From assembly GCA_020634035.1 (NCBI GenBank), contig JACKCM010000007.1:186001-250000 (forward strand): a stretch of 64,000 nt of DNA, given 5' to 3'. Under the pieces are notes generated by a model. That model saw only the letters and a program-made list of their open reading frames with translations. It was not told where the DNA came from and searched no databases. This DNA comes from Candidatus Obscuribacterales bacterium. Its GTDB lineage: Bacteria; Cyanobacteriota; Vampirovibrionia; Obscuribacterales; Obscuribacteraceae. Positions 50,794 through 57,889 of this stretch are shown in pieces. Made by a program: the position numbers and the translations under genes. Numbering within the stretch: the stretch's first letter is position 1; the number at the start of each line of letters is the position of its first letter.

Positions 50794-51903
50794 ATGGCTA
50801 TGAAATTCCCCCTTACTTCAGCTATCTCGCTTCAAAAGATTGTTCTGGCTAGATCTGCCATGGTCTTCTTTTTCTCATTCTTCTACCTCGTCTTTTCATT
50901 TGCGGCGGTTCCTGTTCAGGCCTCTGCTCTGGGTAAGACCCATGAGCCGGATGTGAAAGTAAAATTCAGGTATGTCCAGGATGGTGCCGATTATCGAGAT
51001 CTGAAAATCCCTACCTACGAGTGGATTCCGGAAGGCTATAACGAGCCGCCCGGCGGCATCATCGTCTTTGTACATGGTCTTACTCTACATGGCAAAAAAT
51101 ACGATCTGGCCGGCAAAGCCTTCGCCTCCGGCAACTATTATGCGGTCTCGTTCGATATGCGCGGTTTCGGGCGCTGTTATGTCGACCCGGATAACAAGTT
51201 TCACAAGAAGAGAATCGACTATGAGGGCAGCTACCAGGATATGGTCGAGCTGGTGAAGTTGGCCAGGAAAAAATATCCTGGTGTCAAGCTCATTCTGGTC
51301 GGTGAAAGTCTGGGGGCTACACCCTGTCTGCGTCTTGCCAGTCAGCGTCCGGAAGATGTCGATGGTATCATCCTCTCAGGGCCGGCAGTGACAGTAAATC
51401 CGGTGATGCTGGTTCATCCCCAGAGCGTTTTTGCCGGGGCCTGGGGACTGGTAATTGATCCGCATTTCAACGTAGACCTCGGTTTTTTCATGCGTAAACT
51501 GGTCTCTCAAGACACCCGCATAGTGAGCGAGCTTGAGAATGATCCTCTGATTCGTAAAAAGATGACGATTCTAGACTTGCTCAGGACCGATGCCTATGTC
51601 AAAAAGAACGTCAAATTCGCGCGCAAGCTCAAGCCGGAGATACCGCTTTTGATACTACAGGGCAGTAAAGATCGGTGCGTGGTGCCTCGCCGGGTGACGA
51701 AGCTGCTTGGCTCGGTGAGCTCTGATGATCAGACTCTGCGCTGGATGCAACATCTCTCGCATTTGCTACTGGAGACGAAATATATCAACTCTGATACCGT
51801 CAGCGCCATCGCCAGTTGGATCGACGCCCACGAAGACAAATACAAAAAAGAGCTCGAAGATCTTGATAAAGAGCTGGTTGAGCTTGGCGCTGAATCTCTC
51901 TGA
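50794..51903 (+). CDS. Exported alpha/beta hydrolase (monoacylglycerol lipase-like)
   Basis: A hydrophobic N-terminal segment (MVFFFSFFYLVFSFAAVPVQASA, about residues 25-47) suggests export. The alpha/beta-hydrolase core follows: VFVHGLTLHGKKYD with the oxyanion HG, SFDMRGFGRC, the nucleophile elbow GESLGA, an ILSGPAV strand, the Asp in LQGSKDRCVVP, and the His in MQHLSHLLL. This arrangement is closest to monoacylglycerol lipases and lysophospholipases. The true start may be an internal methionine nearer the signal. The substrate is not determined. Confidence 0.8.
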   Translation: MAMKFPLTSAISLQKIVLARSAMVFFFSFFYLVFSFAAVPVQASALGKTHEPDVKVKFRYVQDGADYRDLKIPTYEWIPEGYNEPPGGIIVFVHGLTLHGKKYDLAGKAFASGNYYAVSFDMRGFGRCYVDPDNKFHKKRIDYEGSYQDMVELVKLARKKYPGVKLILVGESLGATPCLRLASQRPEDVDGIILSGPAVTVNPVMLVHPQSVFAGAWGLVIDPHFNVDLGFFMRKLVSQDTRIVSELENDPLIRKKMTILDLLRTDAYVKKNVKFARKLKPEIPLLILQGSKDRCVVPRRVTKLLGSVSSDDQTLRWMQHLSHLLLETKYINSDTVSAIASWIDAHEDKYKKELEDLDKELVELGAESL

Positions 51904-51921
51904 GGCGGTTGGTTTCGAAAC

Positions 51922-52272
51922 CTAGAAAGCTTCTTCTGGAGCATCGATAGCAGATTCATCTTCGCCAAGGAAAAGGCTCCGGCTGGTAGTCAGCCACAAA
52001 AGCATAGATTGCGGAGCTCTGTAAAATGTTCTCTGGCCGGCGCGGCGATATTGAATAATTCCATGAATTCTTAGCATCTTCAGATGTTGCGAAACATAGG
52101 GTTGACTCTTTCCCAATTGTTCACAAAGCTCTGTTACGCTTTTTTCTTGTCCGCTCAATAGCTCCAAAAGTGTCAGTCTGGACGGGTGAGCGATGGCAGA
52201 TAATTTCCTCGCCAGTTCTGTATGAGAGTCCGGGTTCTGGTTCTGGTTTGATGAATTAATGTAAGATTTCAT
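51922..52272 (-). CDS. ArsR-family transcriptional regulator 1
   Basis: This 116-residue winged-helix protein has the ArsR core: LARKLSAIAHPSRLTLLELLSGQEKSVTELCEQLGKSQPYVSQHLKMLRIHGIIQYRRAGQRTFYRA. Only one Cys (ELCEQL) is present, so the standard ELCVCDL metal site is missing and another signal is likely. It is divergent from the exporter operon; its start codon lies inside the candidate operator at 52266-52279, consistent with autorepression and control of the exporter. Confidence 0.88.
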   Translation of the reverse strand: MKSYINSSNQNQNPDSHTELARKLSAIAHPSRLTLLELLSGQEKSVTELCEQLGKSQPYVSQHLKMLRIHGIIQYRRAGQRTFYRAPQSMLLWLTTSRSLFLGEDESAIDAPEEAF

Positions 52273-52279
52273 ATATTCA
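52266..52279. promoter_or_regulatory. Candidate ArsR operator, copy 1
   Basis: ATTTCATATATTCA occurs here and, inverted, at 57228-57241. This copy overlaps the start codon of ArsR 1 and lies immediately upstream of the exporter -35 element. Confidence 0.55.
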
Positions 52280-52282
52280 GAA

Positions 52283-52311
52283 TTACGAAACTAACGAACT
52301 AAATATATAAT
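52283..52311 (+). promoter_or_regulatory. Promoter of the exporter operon
   Basis: TTACGA (52283-52288) and a perfect TATAAT (52306-52311) are spaced by 17 bases. The predicted transcript starts near 52318, which rules out the TTG at 52311 as a translation start and supports the ATG at 52362. Confidence 0.6.
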
Positions 52312-52361
52312 TGCATAGGTTCCGATCTCTTGCAACCTGTTTGGAAAAGGTCTGTGTTTTG

Positions 52362-53549
52362 ATGCAAACTTCTGATCAAGAAAAGGAAATCTCTACCTGG
52401 GCTTCCATCTCTCATCCGAACCCGGTTGAACGATTTTTTGTGATGTTTCGAGACCATCGCGATATTCTTGTGGTCTTGCTCTCCTATACCTTTTTAACAG
52501 GTTTGCTCTCCCTGACCGTACCCCTGGCCGCCCAGTCTCTGGTCAATACCATCGCCGCCGGGATGTTCATACAACCCCTGGTGATTCTCACCCTCCTTCT
52601 TTTTGGGGGGCTTATTCTAACCGGAGTTTTGAGGATATTGACTCTTTCTCTGGTTGAGACTATTCAGCAGAAAACCTTTGCTGAGGTGGCTTTGAGGCTT
52701 GGACGTAGGATACCTAGAATCGAGCATATGGTGCTTTCGGACGAGTATATGCCTGAGCTGGTCAATCGCTTCTTTGATGTGGTAACCATTCAAAAATCCT
52801 GGGCAAAGCTTTTGCTGGATGTACCGGCCGCTTTTTTGCAGGTGGCGGTCGGACTTATTTTAATGGCGTTCTATAGTCCCATTCTGCTTGCCTTCGATCT
52901 GGTCATCATCCTTGCCCTTGTAATCATTATTTTCGGTCTTGGAAGAGGTGGTATCAAAACCAGCATTGCCGAATCTCACGAAAAGTATCGTGTGGCTGAA
53001 TGGTTAGAAGAGCTGGCTCGATGCGAGACCAGCTTCAAAATGTGCAGTATACCGGTGTATCTGATTCGAAAAACAGACGAGCTCGTGGTCAAGTATATCG
53101 AGGCGAGGCGCTCTCACTTTGCAGTGCTTTTGCGACAGGCTTTCGGTTCTTATGTCTTTCAGGCTTTTGCCAGTGCCGGTATTCTGGGCATCGGCGGATT
53201 CCTCGTTATAGACAGGCAGCTGACCCTGGGTCAACTGGTCGCTGCCGAGATCATCGTTGTTGTAGTTCTTGGTTCTGTCGAGAAACTGATTCGAAGCATC
53301 GAGACCTATTTCGATCTGGTGACGGGTTTGCACAAAGTGGGTCATATCACCGACCTCCCCACCGAGATGCATGAGGGGCTCGATGTGGATTGGGGCGACA
53401 CCGGTGCAGAAATCTCTGTTTCCGGATTGCATTTCGCCTATCAAAATCAAATTGATATTTTTCGGATCTTGAATTTAGAGTTCGCTCCGGTGAGCGATTC
53501 GCTCTGGTGGGCGAGAGTGGCTGTGGTAAGTCAACCCTGGCAGCCTTGA
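52362..53549 (+). CDS. ABC exporter, transmembrane part (frame broken before Walker A)
   Basis: The protein has a six-helix type I exporter domain (about residues 35-320) resembling peptidase-less bacteriocin/RTX exporters, including LVVDIVLTL-like helices such as YTFLTGLLSLTVPLAAQSLVNTI and LGIGGFLVIDRQLTLGQLVAAEIIV. The nucleotide-binding domain begins ISVSGLHFAYQN and is cut off after LEFAP. Restoring one G near 53490 would continue as PGERFALVGESGCGKST into the next frame. The C-terminal residues beyond LEFAP (VSDSLWWARVAVVSQPWQP) are out-of-frame. No C39 peptidase domain is present. Confidence 0.75.
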   Translation: MQTSDQEKEISTWASISHPNPVERFFVMFRDHRDILVVLLSYTFLTGLLSLTVPLAAQSLVNTIAAGMFIQPLVILTLLLFGGLILTGVLRILTLSLVETIQQKTFAEVALRLGRRIPRIEHMVLSDEYMPELVNRFFDVVTIQKSWAKLLLDVPAAFLQVAVGLILMAFYSPILLAFDLVIILALVIIIFGLGRGGIKTSIAESHEKYRVAEWLEELARCETSFKMCSIPVYLIRKTDELVVKYIEARRSHFAVLLRQAFGSYVFQAFASAGILGIGGFLVIDRQLTLGQLVAAEIIVVVVLGSVEKLIRSIETYFDLVTGLHKVGHITDLPTEMHEGLDVDWGDTGAEISVSGLHFAYQNQIDIFRILNLEFAPVSDSLWWARVAVVSQPWQP

Positions 53550-54160
53550 TCTCTCGATTGCAGTCGCCCAGTCACGGCAGTATTCAACTGAATCGTCTGG
53601 ATGTCTCTGACATCTCTTTGAAGAACCTCAGAAAGCATGTTGCTTTAGTTACCGATGCCAACGAGATCTTCGATGGTACCATCGAAGAGAATATAACCAT
53701 CGGTCGTGACTTCGTCAGCTATACCGATGTGGTCTGGGCGCTTTCTGTGACCAGGTTAGATCAAGATATGGTGCAGTTTCCCGATGGTTTGAAGACCGAA
53801 CTGGTCAGCTCTGGCAGAAACCTTTCTCGGGGGCAGGTGCAGCGCATTCTCATTGCCCGGGCTATTGTCGAAAGACCGCAGTTGCTCATTCTCGACGAGG
53901 CGTTTACCGGTATTGATGAGTACAAGAAGCTGCGAATCATGAGGGATATTTTCGATAGATCAAACCCCTGGACAATCATCAATATCTCTCATGATATTCA
54001 GACTGTTCTAGAGTGTGATTCCGTCAATGTTTTAGCTAATGGAGTAATAGCAGAAACTGGAAAACCCCTCGAGTTGATAGACAAGCCCACCAGTAAGTTT
54101 GCACAGTTGTTCTCTCATCATATCGAATGGAAAGAGACCCATGGAAAACAATCTCGATAA
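53507..54160 (+). CDS. ABC exporter, ATP-binding part (continues previous frame)
   Basis: The frame contains Walker A GESGCGKST, a Q-loop region VTDANEIFDGTIEENI in which the usual Gln is Asp, signature LSRGQVQR, Walker B LLILDEA and the H-loop INISHD. The GTG at 53507 is simply where the frame can open; the true protein should be the fusion 52362-54160 (about 600 residues). Whether the gene is broken in the cell or the assembly carries a one-base error is unresolved. It overlaps the adaptor gene by 20 bases. Confidence 0.72.
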   Translation: MGESGCGKSTLAALISRLQSPSHGSIQLNRLDVSDISLKNLRKHVALVTDANEIFDGTIEENITIGRDFVSYTDVVWALSVTRLDQDMVQFPDGLKTELVSSGRNLSRGQVQRILIARAIVERPQLLILDEAFTGIDEYKKLRIMRDIFDRSNPWTIINISHDIQTVLECDSVNVLANGVIAETGKPLELIDKPTSKFAQLFSHHIEWKETHGKQSR

Positions 54161-55625
54161 TTCTAAGATCGAAATCAAAGAAGAAAACGCTCCAAGAACA
54201 GATCTTCACTGTCGGTATATCAAGGTGGTGCAGCGACCGGAGATAAATGGGGTTTTTGTTGGGACCTATAGAAGTCGTGCCCTTTCTATGATAAGAGTCC
54301 CCAATGGTCTGTTGATAGTGGCTGTGTGCTGTCTTGTTCTGGTGTTGCTGACGGTGCTCTGTCTGGTATTCGTGCCATGGCAGCAGTCTATCGACGGCCG
54401 TGGAAAAGTGATAATTTTTTCTCCGATGGAAAGACCCCAGCATCTGGAAGCCCCTATACCTGGACGGATATCGAAGTGGTTTGTGCGGGATGGCGAGACC
54501 GTCAAGCAAGGAGACCCGATAGTCGAACTGACCGAGGTGGATCCAAAATATCTAGCTGAGAATCAACTGCTTCGCATGCGAGCGCATTTAAGCGCCTTGC
54601 AAGAGAAGAAAGCTGCCGCCAGGGCGAAAGTTAGTTCATATCAATCTCAGATAGAGAGTTTGAAGCTTTCTAGAGTATCCTCTGTTGCTTCTATAGATAA
54701 GAAAAAGGCTCAAACACGAGATCGCTATAGTGCGGCGGAACAAGCGGTAACAGCCGCTCAGCAGAATCTGAAAACCTCTGAGCTCAATTTTGAAAGACGC
54801 AAGTCGCTTTATCAAAAGGGGCTTCGTTCCAAGCGGGATCTGGAGCTGGCTGAACAAGAATTGGTCAAGAACAAGACAGAGCTCGAAAGGGCGCTTGCCC
54901 AGCTGGAGGTCGCCAGAAAAGAGGTAGAAGTGGCGGACTTCGAACTTTCTAAAACCGACGCCGATACGCTCGCAAAAGTCGACTCTACTGCTGCTTCTCT
55001 CAGCAGCGCCCGGGAGACCGTAGCGACCACCGAAGCTGAGATCCAGAAACTGAATATTGAGATCGGTAACCTAGAAAGTCGAATCGGGCAGCGTATCCTG
55101 ACCGCTCCCTGTAATGGTCGAGTGGTGCGCTTACTGGTAGCCGGTGCAGGCGAGACTGTGAAAGCCGGTACTCAGATGGCTGTGATCGCTCCAGCCACCA
55201 ATGACCTTGCCGCAGAGCTGATTGTCAAAGGCAATGACGCTCCGCTTATAGCTCCCGGGCGTCCAGTGCGCTTGCAGTTTGCCGGTTGGCCTGCTGTGCA
55301 GTTTACCGGCTGGCCATCGGTGGCGGTAGGTACTTTCGCCGGAAGAGTCTCGGTGGTCGATGCCGTGGATGATGGCACTGGTAAATTCAGAATCATAGTT
55401 GTCCCCGATGAAAGAGCTGTAGAACTTTTAGAAGATCAGCCCTGGCCCAGCTCTCAATTCTTGAGACCGGGTTCGGAGGTGCATGGCTGGGTGATGCTCA
55501 ATACGGTGCCACTAGGATTTGAGCTGTGGCGGCAGTTCAACGCTTTCCCTCCCAGTATAGATAAGTCGGAGATGCAGTCGCAGTCAAATTTCAAACTGGG
55601 AGATGTGAAAAGAAAGTCCAAATGA
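54141..55625 (+). CDS. HlyD-family membrane fusion (adaptor) protein
   Basis: The 494-residue protein has a cytoplasmic N terminus of about 50 residues, one transmembrane helix (GLLIVAVCCLVLVLLTVLCLV), a lipoyl-like half motif (HLEAPIPGRISKWFVRDGETVKQGDPIVEL), a long coiled-coil hairpin (about 130-300), the second lipoyl half (TAPCNGRVVRLLVAGAGETVKAG), and a beta-barrel. It would bridge the inner-membrane ABC protein and the outer-membrane channel. The ATG at 54141 overlaps the ABC gene by 20 bases. The next gene overlaps its stop by four bases. Confidence 0.88.
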   Translation: MENNLDNSKIEIKEENAPRTDLHCRYIKVVQRPEINGVFVGTYRSRALSMIRVPNGLLIVAVCCLVLVLLTVLCLVFVPWQQSIDGRGKVIIFSPMERPQHLEAPIPGRISKWFVRDGETVKQGDPIVELTEVDPKYLAENQLLRMRAHLSALQEKKAAARAKVSSYQSQIESLKLSRVSSVASIDKKKAQTRDRYSAAEQAVTAAQQNLKTSELNFERRKSLYQKGLRSKRDLELAEQELVKNKTELERALAQLEVARKEVEVADFELSKTDADTLAKVDSTAASLSSARETVATTEAEIQKLNIEIGNLESRIGQRILTAPCNGRVVRLLVAGAGETVKAGTQMAVIAPATNDLAAELIVKGNDAPLIAPGRPVRLQFAGWPAVQFTGWPSVAVGTFAGRVSVVDAVDDGTGKFRIIVVPDERAVELLEDQPWPSSQFLRPGSEVHGWVMLNTVPLGFELWRQFNAFPPSIDKSEMQSQSNFKLGDVKRKSK

Positions 55626-57175
55626 AGCTCCTTCGATTGAATCAGCTTGATTTCGTTTTCTTCTGGGGATTTGCGTCGATGATGCTTCTCTCTGGTACGG
55701 AGTGCTTTGCTATCGATCAAAGCAGTACAGGGCGGTCTCTGTTCAAGCCAATTAATTTATTCAGTGATGATACCGATCGCAAGATCAAGTCTATAAAGAT
55801 AGAACCTGTTCCCAGACCTCGTCCCCAGAAGAGTTTCACCACAGACTCCAGGCTTACCTTAGAAGAGACCCTGTCAATCGTCGATACTCACTATCCCAAA
55901 TTGCTTCAGGGGCATGTCGAAGTCAGCAAAGCGGAAGGCAGAACCATGGAAGCACAGGGCGCGTTCGACCCGGTTTTGAGGAATATCAACGAATATAAGC
56001 GCATTCAAGATATAACAAAGTCAGGCGTGTTTAAGAACGCTGTCCATAACGAAAGCCGTCTTGAGCTACCCACCAGATCTGGTATCAGGCTCTTCGCCGA
56101 GGTGAGAGTAAACCCGAATGACGCCTCTAGCCCGGTATTGCAGTCAGGTAGATCCGGTGAATATAGTGGTGGTGCGATCATTCCTCTATTGCGCAACTTT
56201 ATCGTTAATCCCGAAAGAGGCAAAGAGCAGCAGGCGCGACTGGCTCAGTCTCTAGCTTCGATCAATCTCAATATCTCCAGGATGAATGTCTTGTTTGACG
56301 CATCATCGGCTTACTGGGATTGGATGGTGGCACATCAAAAATTCGACATAGTCAAAGGTTTGTTAGACATTGCGATCGCACGAGAGGACCTGGTGAAGAA
56401 GCAGGTGGCGGATGGCGATCTTCCCGCCCTAGCCATTACCGAAGCGGAAAAAGAGATTCGAAAACGAAGAGGCAATTTACTTAGAGCGGAAAGGGAGATT
56501 GCCAAAGCAGGATTCAAGCTCTCTCTCTTTCTCTGGGGCAATAGAGATGAGAACCCGCCTGATCTTTCTTCTGGCAACCTTGTTCGAGCAGATCTGGTGC
56601 CAAGAAAAATGTCGGAGCAGGAGTTAAAGAGCGGTATTCAAAGAGCGCTTTCGGTCAGACCCGAATTTGCCTCTATCGGTATTCAGCGCGAGATAGTCAA
56701 AGTCGATCTGAAAGTGGCAAAGAACATGATGCTGCCGGTGGTTGATCTGATTTATCGACAGGGCTATGACACCGGTGTTGATGGTATCGGCAATGTTTTC
56801 ACCGGCGGTGTAAAAATGACTGTTCCAATACGACAGAGAAAAGCCAGGGGATTGATTAAGCAGCACAACATGGAGTTGCGAAAGCTCGAACTCGAAGAGC
56901 TGTATTTGAAGCGCAAAGTCAGCCTAGAGGTCCAGGATAGTGCCTCTGAGCTGAATGCGGCCTATGATCGTTTTATTCAAGCAGGAGAAGAGGTAGAGAA
57001 AGCCCGGGCGGTGGAAGAAGGCGAGCGGCAGAGATTCAGTCTTGGTGACTCCAGCCTTTTTCTTGTCAATCGAAGGGAGCGGGATAGAGCCGAGTCGGAG
57101 GAAAAACGGATTGAAATCTATGGTCAGTACTTAAAAGCTCTAGCGGCTTTTAATACTGTTACCGGTGACATTTAA
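55622..57175 (+). CDS. TolC-like outer-membrane efflux protein
   Basis: This 517-residue protein starts in an ATGA overlap with the adaptor gene. A signal peptide (FWGFASMMLLSGTECFA) precedes two repeated TolC-type helical halves: LTLEETLSIVDTHYPKLLQGHVEVSKAEGRTMEAQGAFDP and a second with ALSVRPEFASIGIQREIVKVDLKVAKNMMLPVVDL. It would form the outer-membrane channel of the exporter, implying a Gram-negative-type envelope. Confidence 0.85.
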   Translation: MKLLRLNQLDFVFFWGFASMMLLSGTECFAIDQSSTGRSLFKPINLFSDDTDRKIKSIKIEPVPRPRPQKSFTTDSRLTLEETLSIVDTHYPKLLQGHVEVSKAEGRTMEAQGAFDPVLRNINEYKRIQDITKSGVFKNAVHNESRLELPTRSGIRLFAEVRVNPNDASSPVLQSGRSGEYSGGAIIPLLRNFIVNPERGKEQQARLAQSLASINLNISRMNVLFDASSAYWDWMVAHQKFDIVKGLLDIAIAREDLVKKQVADGDLPALAITEAEKEIRKRRGNLLRAEREIAKAGFKLSLFLWGNRDENPPDLSSGNLVRADLVPRKMSEQELKSGIQRALSVRPEFASIGIQREIVKVDLKVAKNMMLPVVDLIYRQGYDTGVDGIGNVFTGGVKMTVPIRQRKARGLIKQHNMELRKLELEELYLKRKVSLEVQDSASELNAAYDRFIQAGEEVEKARAVEEGERQRFSLGDSSLFLVNRRERDRAESEEKRIEIYGQYLKALAAFNTVTGDI

Positions 57176-57227
57176 TAAAAGAACTTGAAGATCGCTTCCA
57201 GGAGATTTGTTCTATACTAGAAATGTA

Positions 57228-57241
57228 TGAATATATGAAAT
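57228..57241. promoter_or_regulatory. Candidate ArsR operator, copy 2
   Basis: TGAATATATGAAAT is the exact reverse complement of the element at 52266-52279. It sits ten bases after a TATACT -10 element (57213-57218), a position expected to block transcription of ArsR 2. Confidence 0.55.
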
Positions 57242-57266
57242 CTGTTATGAAAGCAAGACCAGCCTT

Positions 57267-57629
57267 ATGCCATATAGACAAGTAGCAACCAGAGAATTAG
57301 CGAAACTTCTGGGAGTATTATCAAATCCCTACCGGATTCGGATTCTAGAAGAGTTGCGAAGCGGTGAATTGCGAGTCGGAGAGATTCAAGAAAGGGTTGG
57401 GCTCAGGCCGGCTACCGTCTCTCAACACCTGGCCGTTTTGCGCGCTCATCAGGTTATTTCTGAGCGCCGGGAAGGTCGCAATGTCTATTATCATCTGAAC
57501 AATCCCGAGCTGGCGCACTGGCTTGCCGATGGGCTCAATTTTGTAATACCGGAAGCCAAAGAGTCCCGCAAAGTTCGCTCTGCGATAAGAGCAGCTAAAG
57601 AGCTCTGGTTAGCGGACGAAGAAGAGTAG
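57267..57629 (+). CDS. ArsR-family transcriptional regulator 2
   Basis: This 120-residue winged-helix protein shows LAKLLGVLSNPYRIRILEELRSGELRVGEIQERVGLRPATVSQHLAVLRAHQVISERREGRNVYYHL. It has no cysteine, so a classic thiol metal site is excluded. It closes the exporter region and has its own promoter with an embedded copy of the shared 14-bp operator. It is a homologue, not a duplicate, of ArsR 1. Confidence 0.88.
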   Translation: MPYRQVATRELAKLLGVLSNPYRIRILEELRSGELRVGEIQERVGLRPATVSQHLAVLRAHQVISERREGRNVYYHLNNPELAHWLADGLNFVIPEAKESRKVRSAIRAAKELWLADEEE

Positions 57630-57656
57630 AGTTTGAGCTGATAGCTCGAATTCTTT

Positions 57657-57794
57657 CTAGTTCTCTGAGCGTTTCAGCACTTCGCCTTCGATGCGGCTCA
57701 CAGGCTTCAAGACCTTTTTGAGAAAGCGTTTATTAGATTCCCAGAATTTTGGTGTGCGCCCGCACAGGTCTTCAATTCTATATTTTGCTTTCAA
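57657..57794 (-). CDS. Possible short or remnant gene
   Basis: A 45-codon frame from TTG 57794 to TAG 57657 encodes a basic peptide (MKAKYRIEDLCGRTPKFWES...). The frame is open back to 57830, right beside an operator-like site. The peptide composition looks protein-like, but no family was recognised and no ATG is present. It may be the end of a decayed gene. The 260-base gap holds nothing else recognisable. Confidence 0.3.
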   Translation of the reverse strand: MKAKYRIEDLCGRTPKFWESNKRFLKKVLKPVSRIEGEVLKRSEN

Positions 57795-57824
57795 AACTCG
57801 GTCTTCATCGGCGAAGAATCTCGA

Positions 57825-57845
57825 ATATATTCATTAATATGAAAT
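57825..57845. promoter_or_regulatory. Operator-like site related to the ArsR boxes
   Basis: ATATATTCA and ATATGAAAT, the two halves of the 14-bp ArsR element, stand here in rearranged order with a short spacer (TTCAT-TAAT-ATGAA dyad). It may bind one of the two ArsR proteins with altered affinity. Confidence 0.35.
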
Positions 57846-57889
57846 AGTGAATGTGTGGATGATAGCATCCGCCTGAGCAGCCGGTCAAC

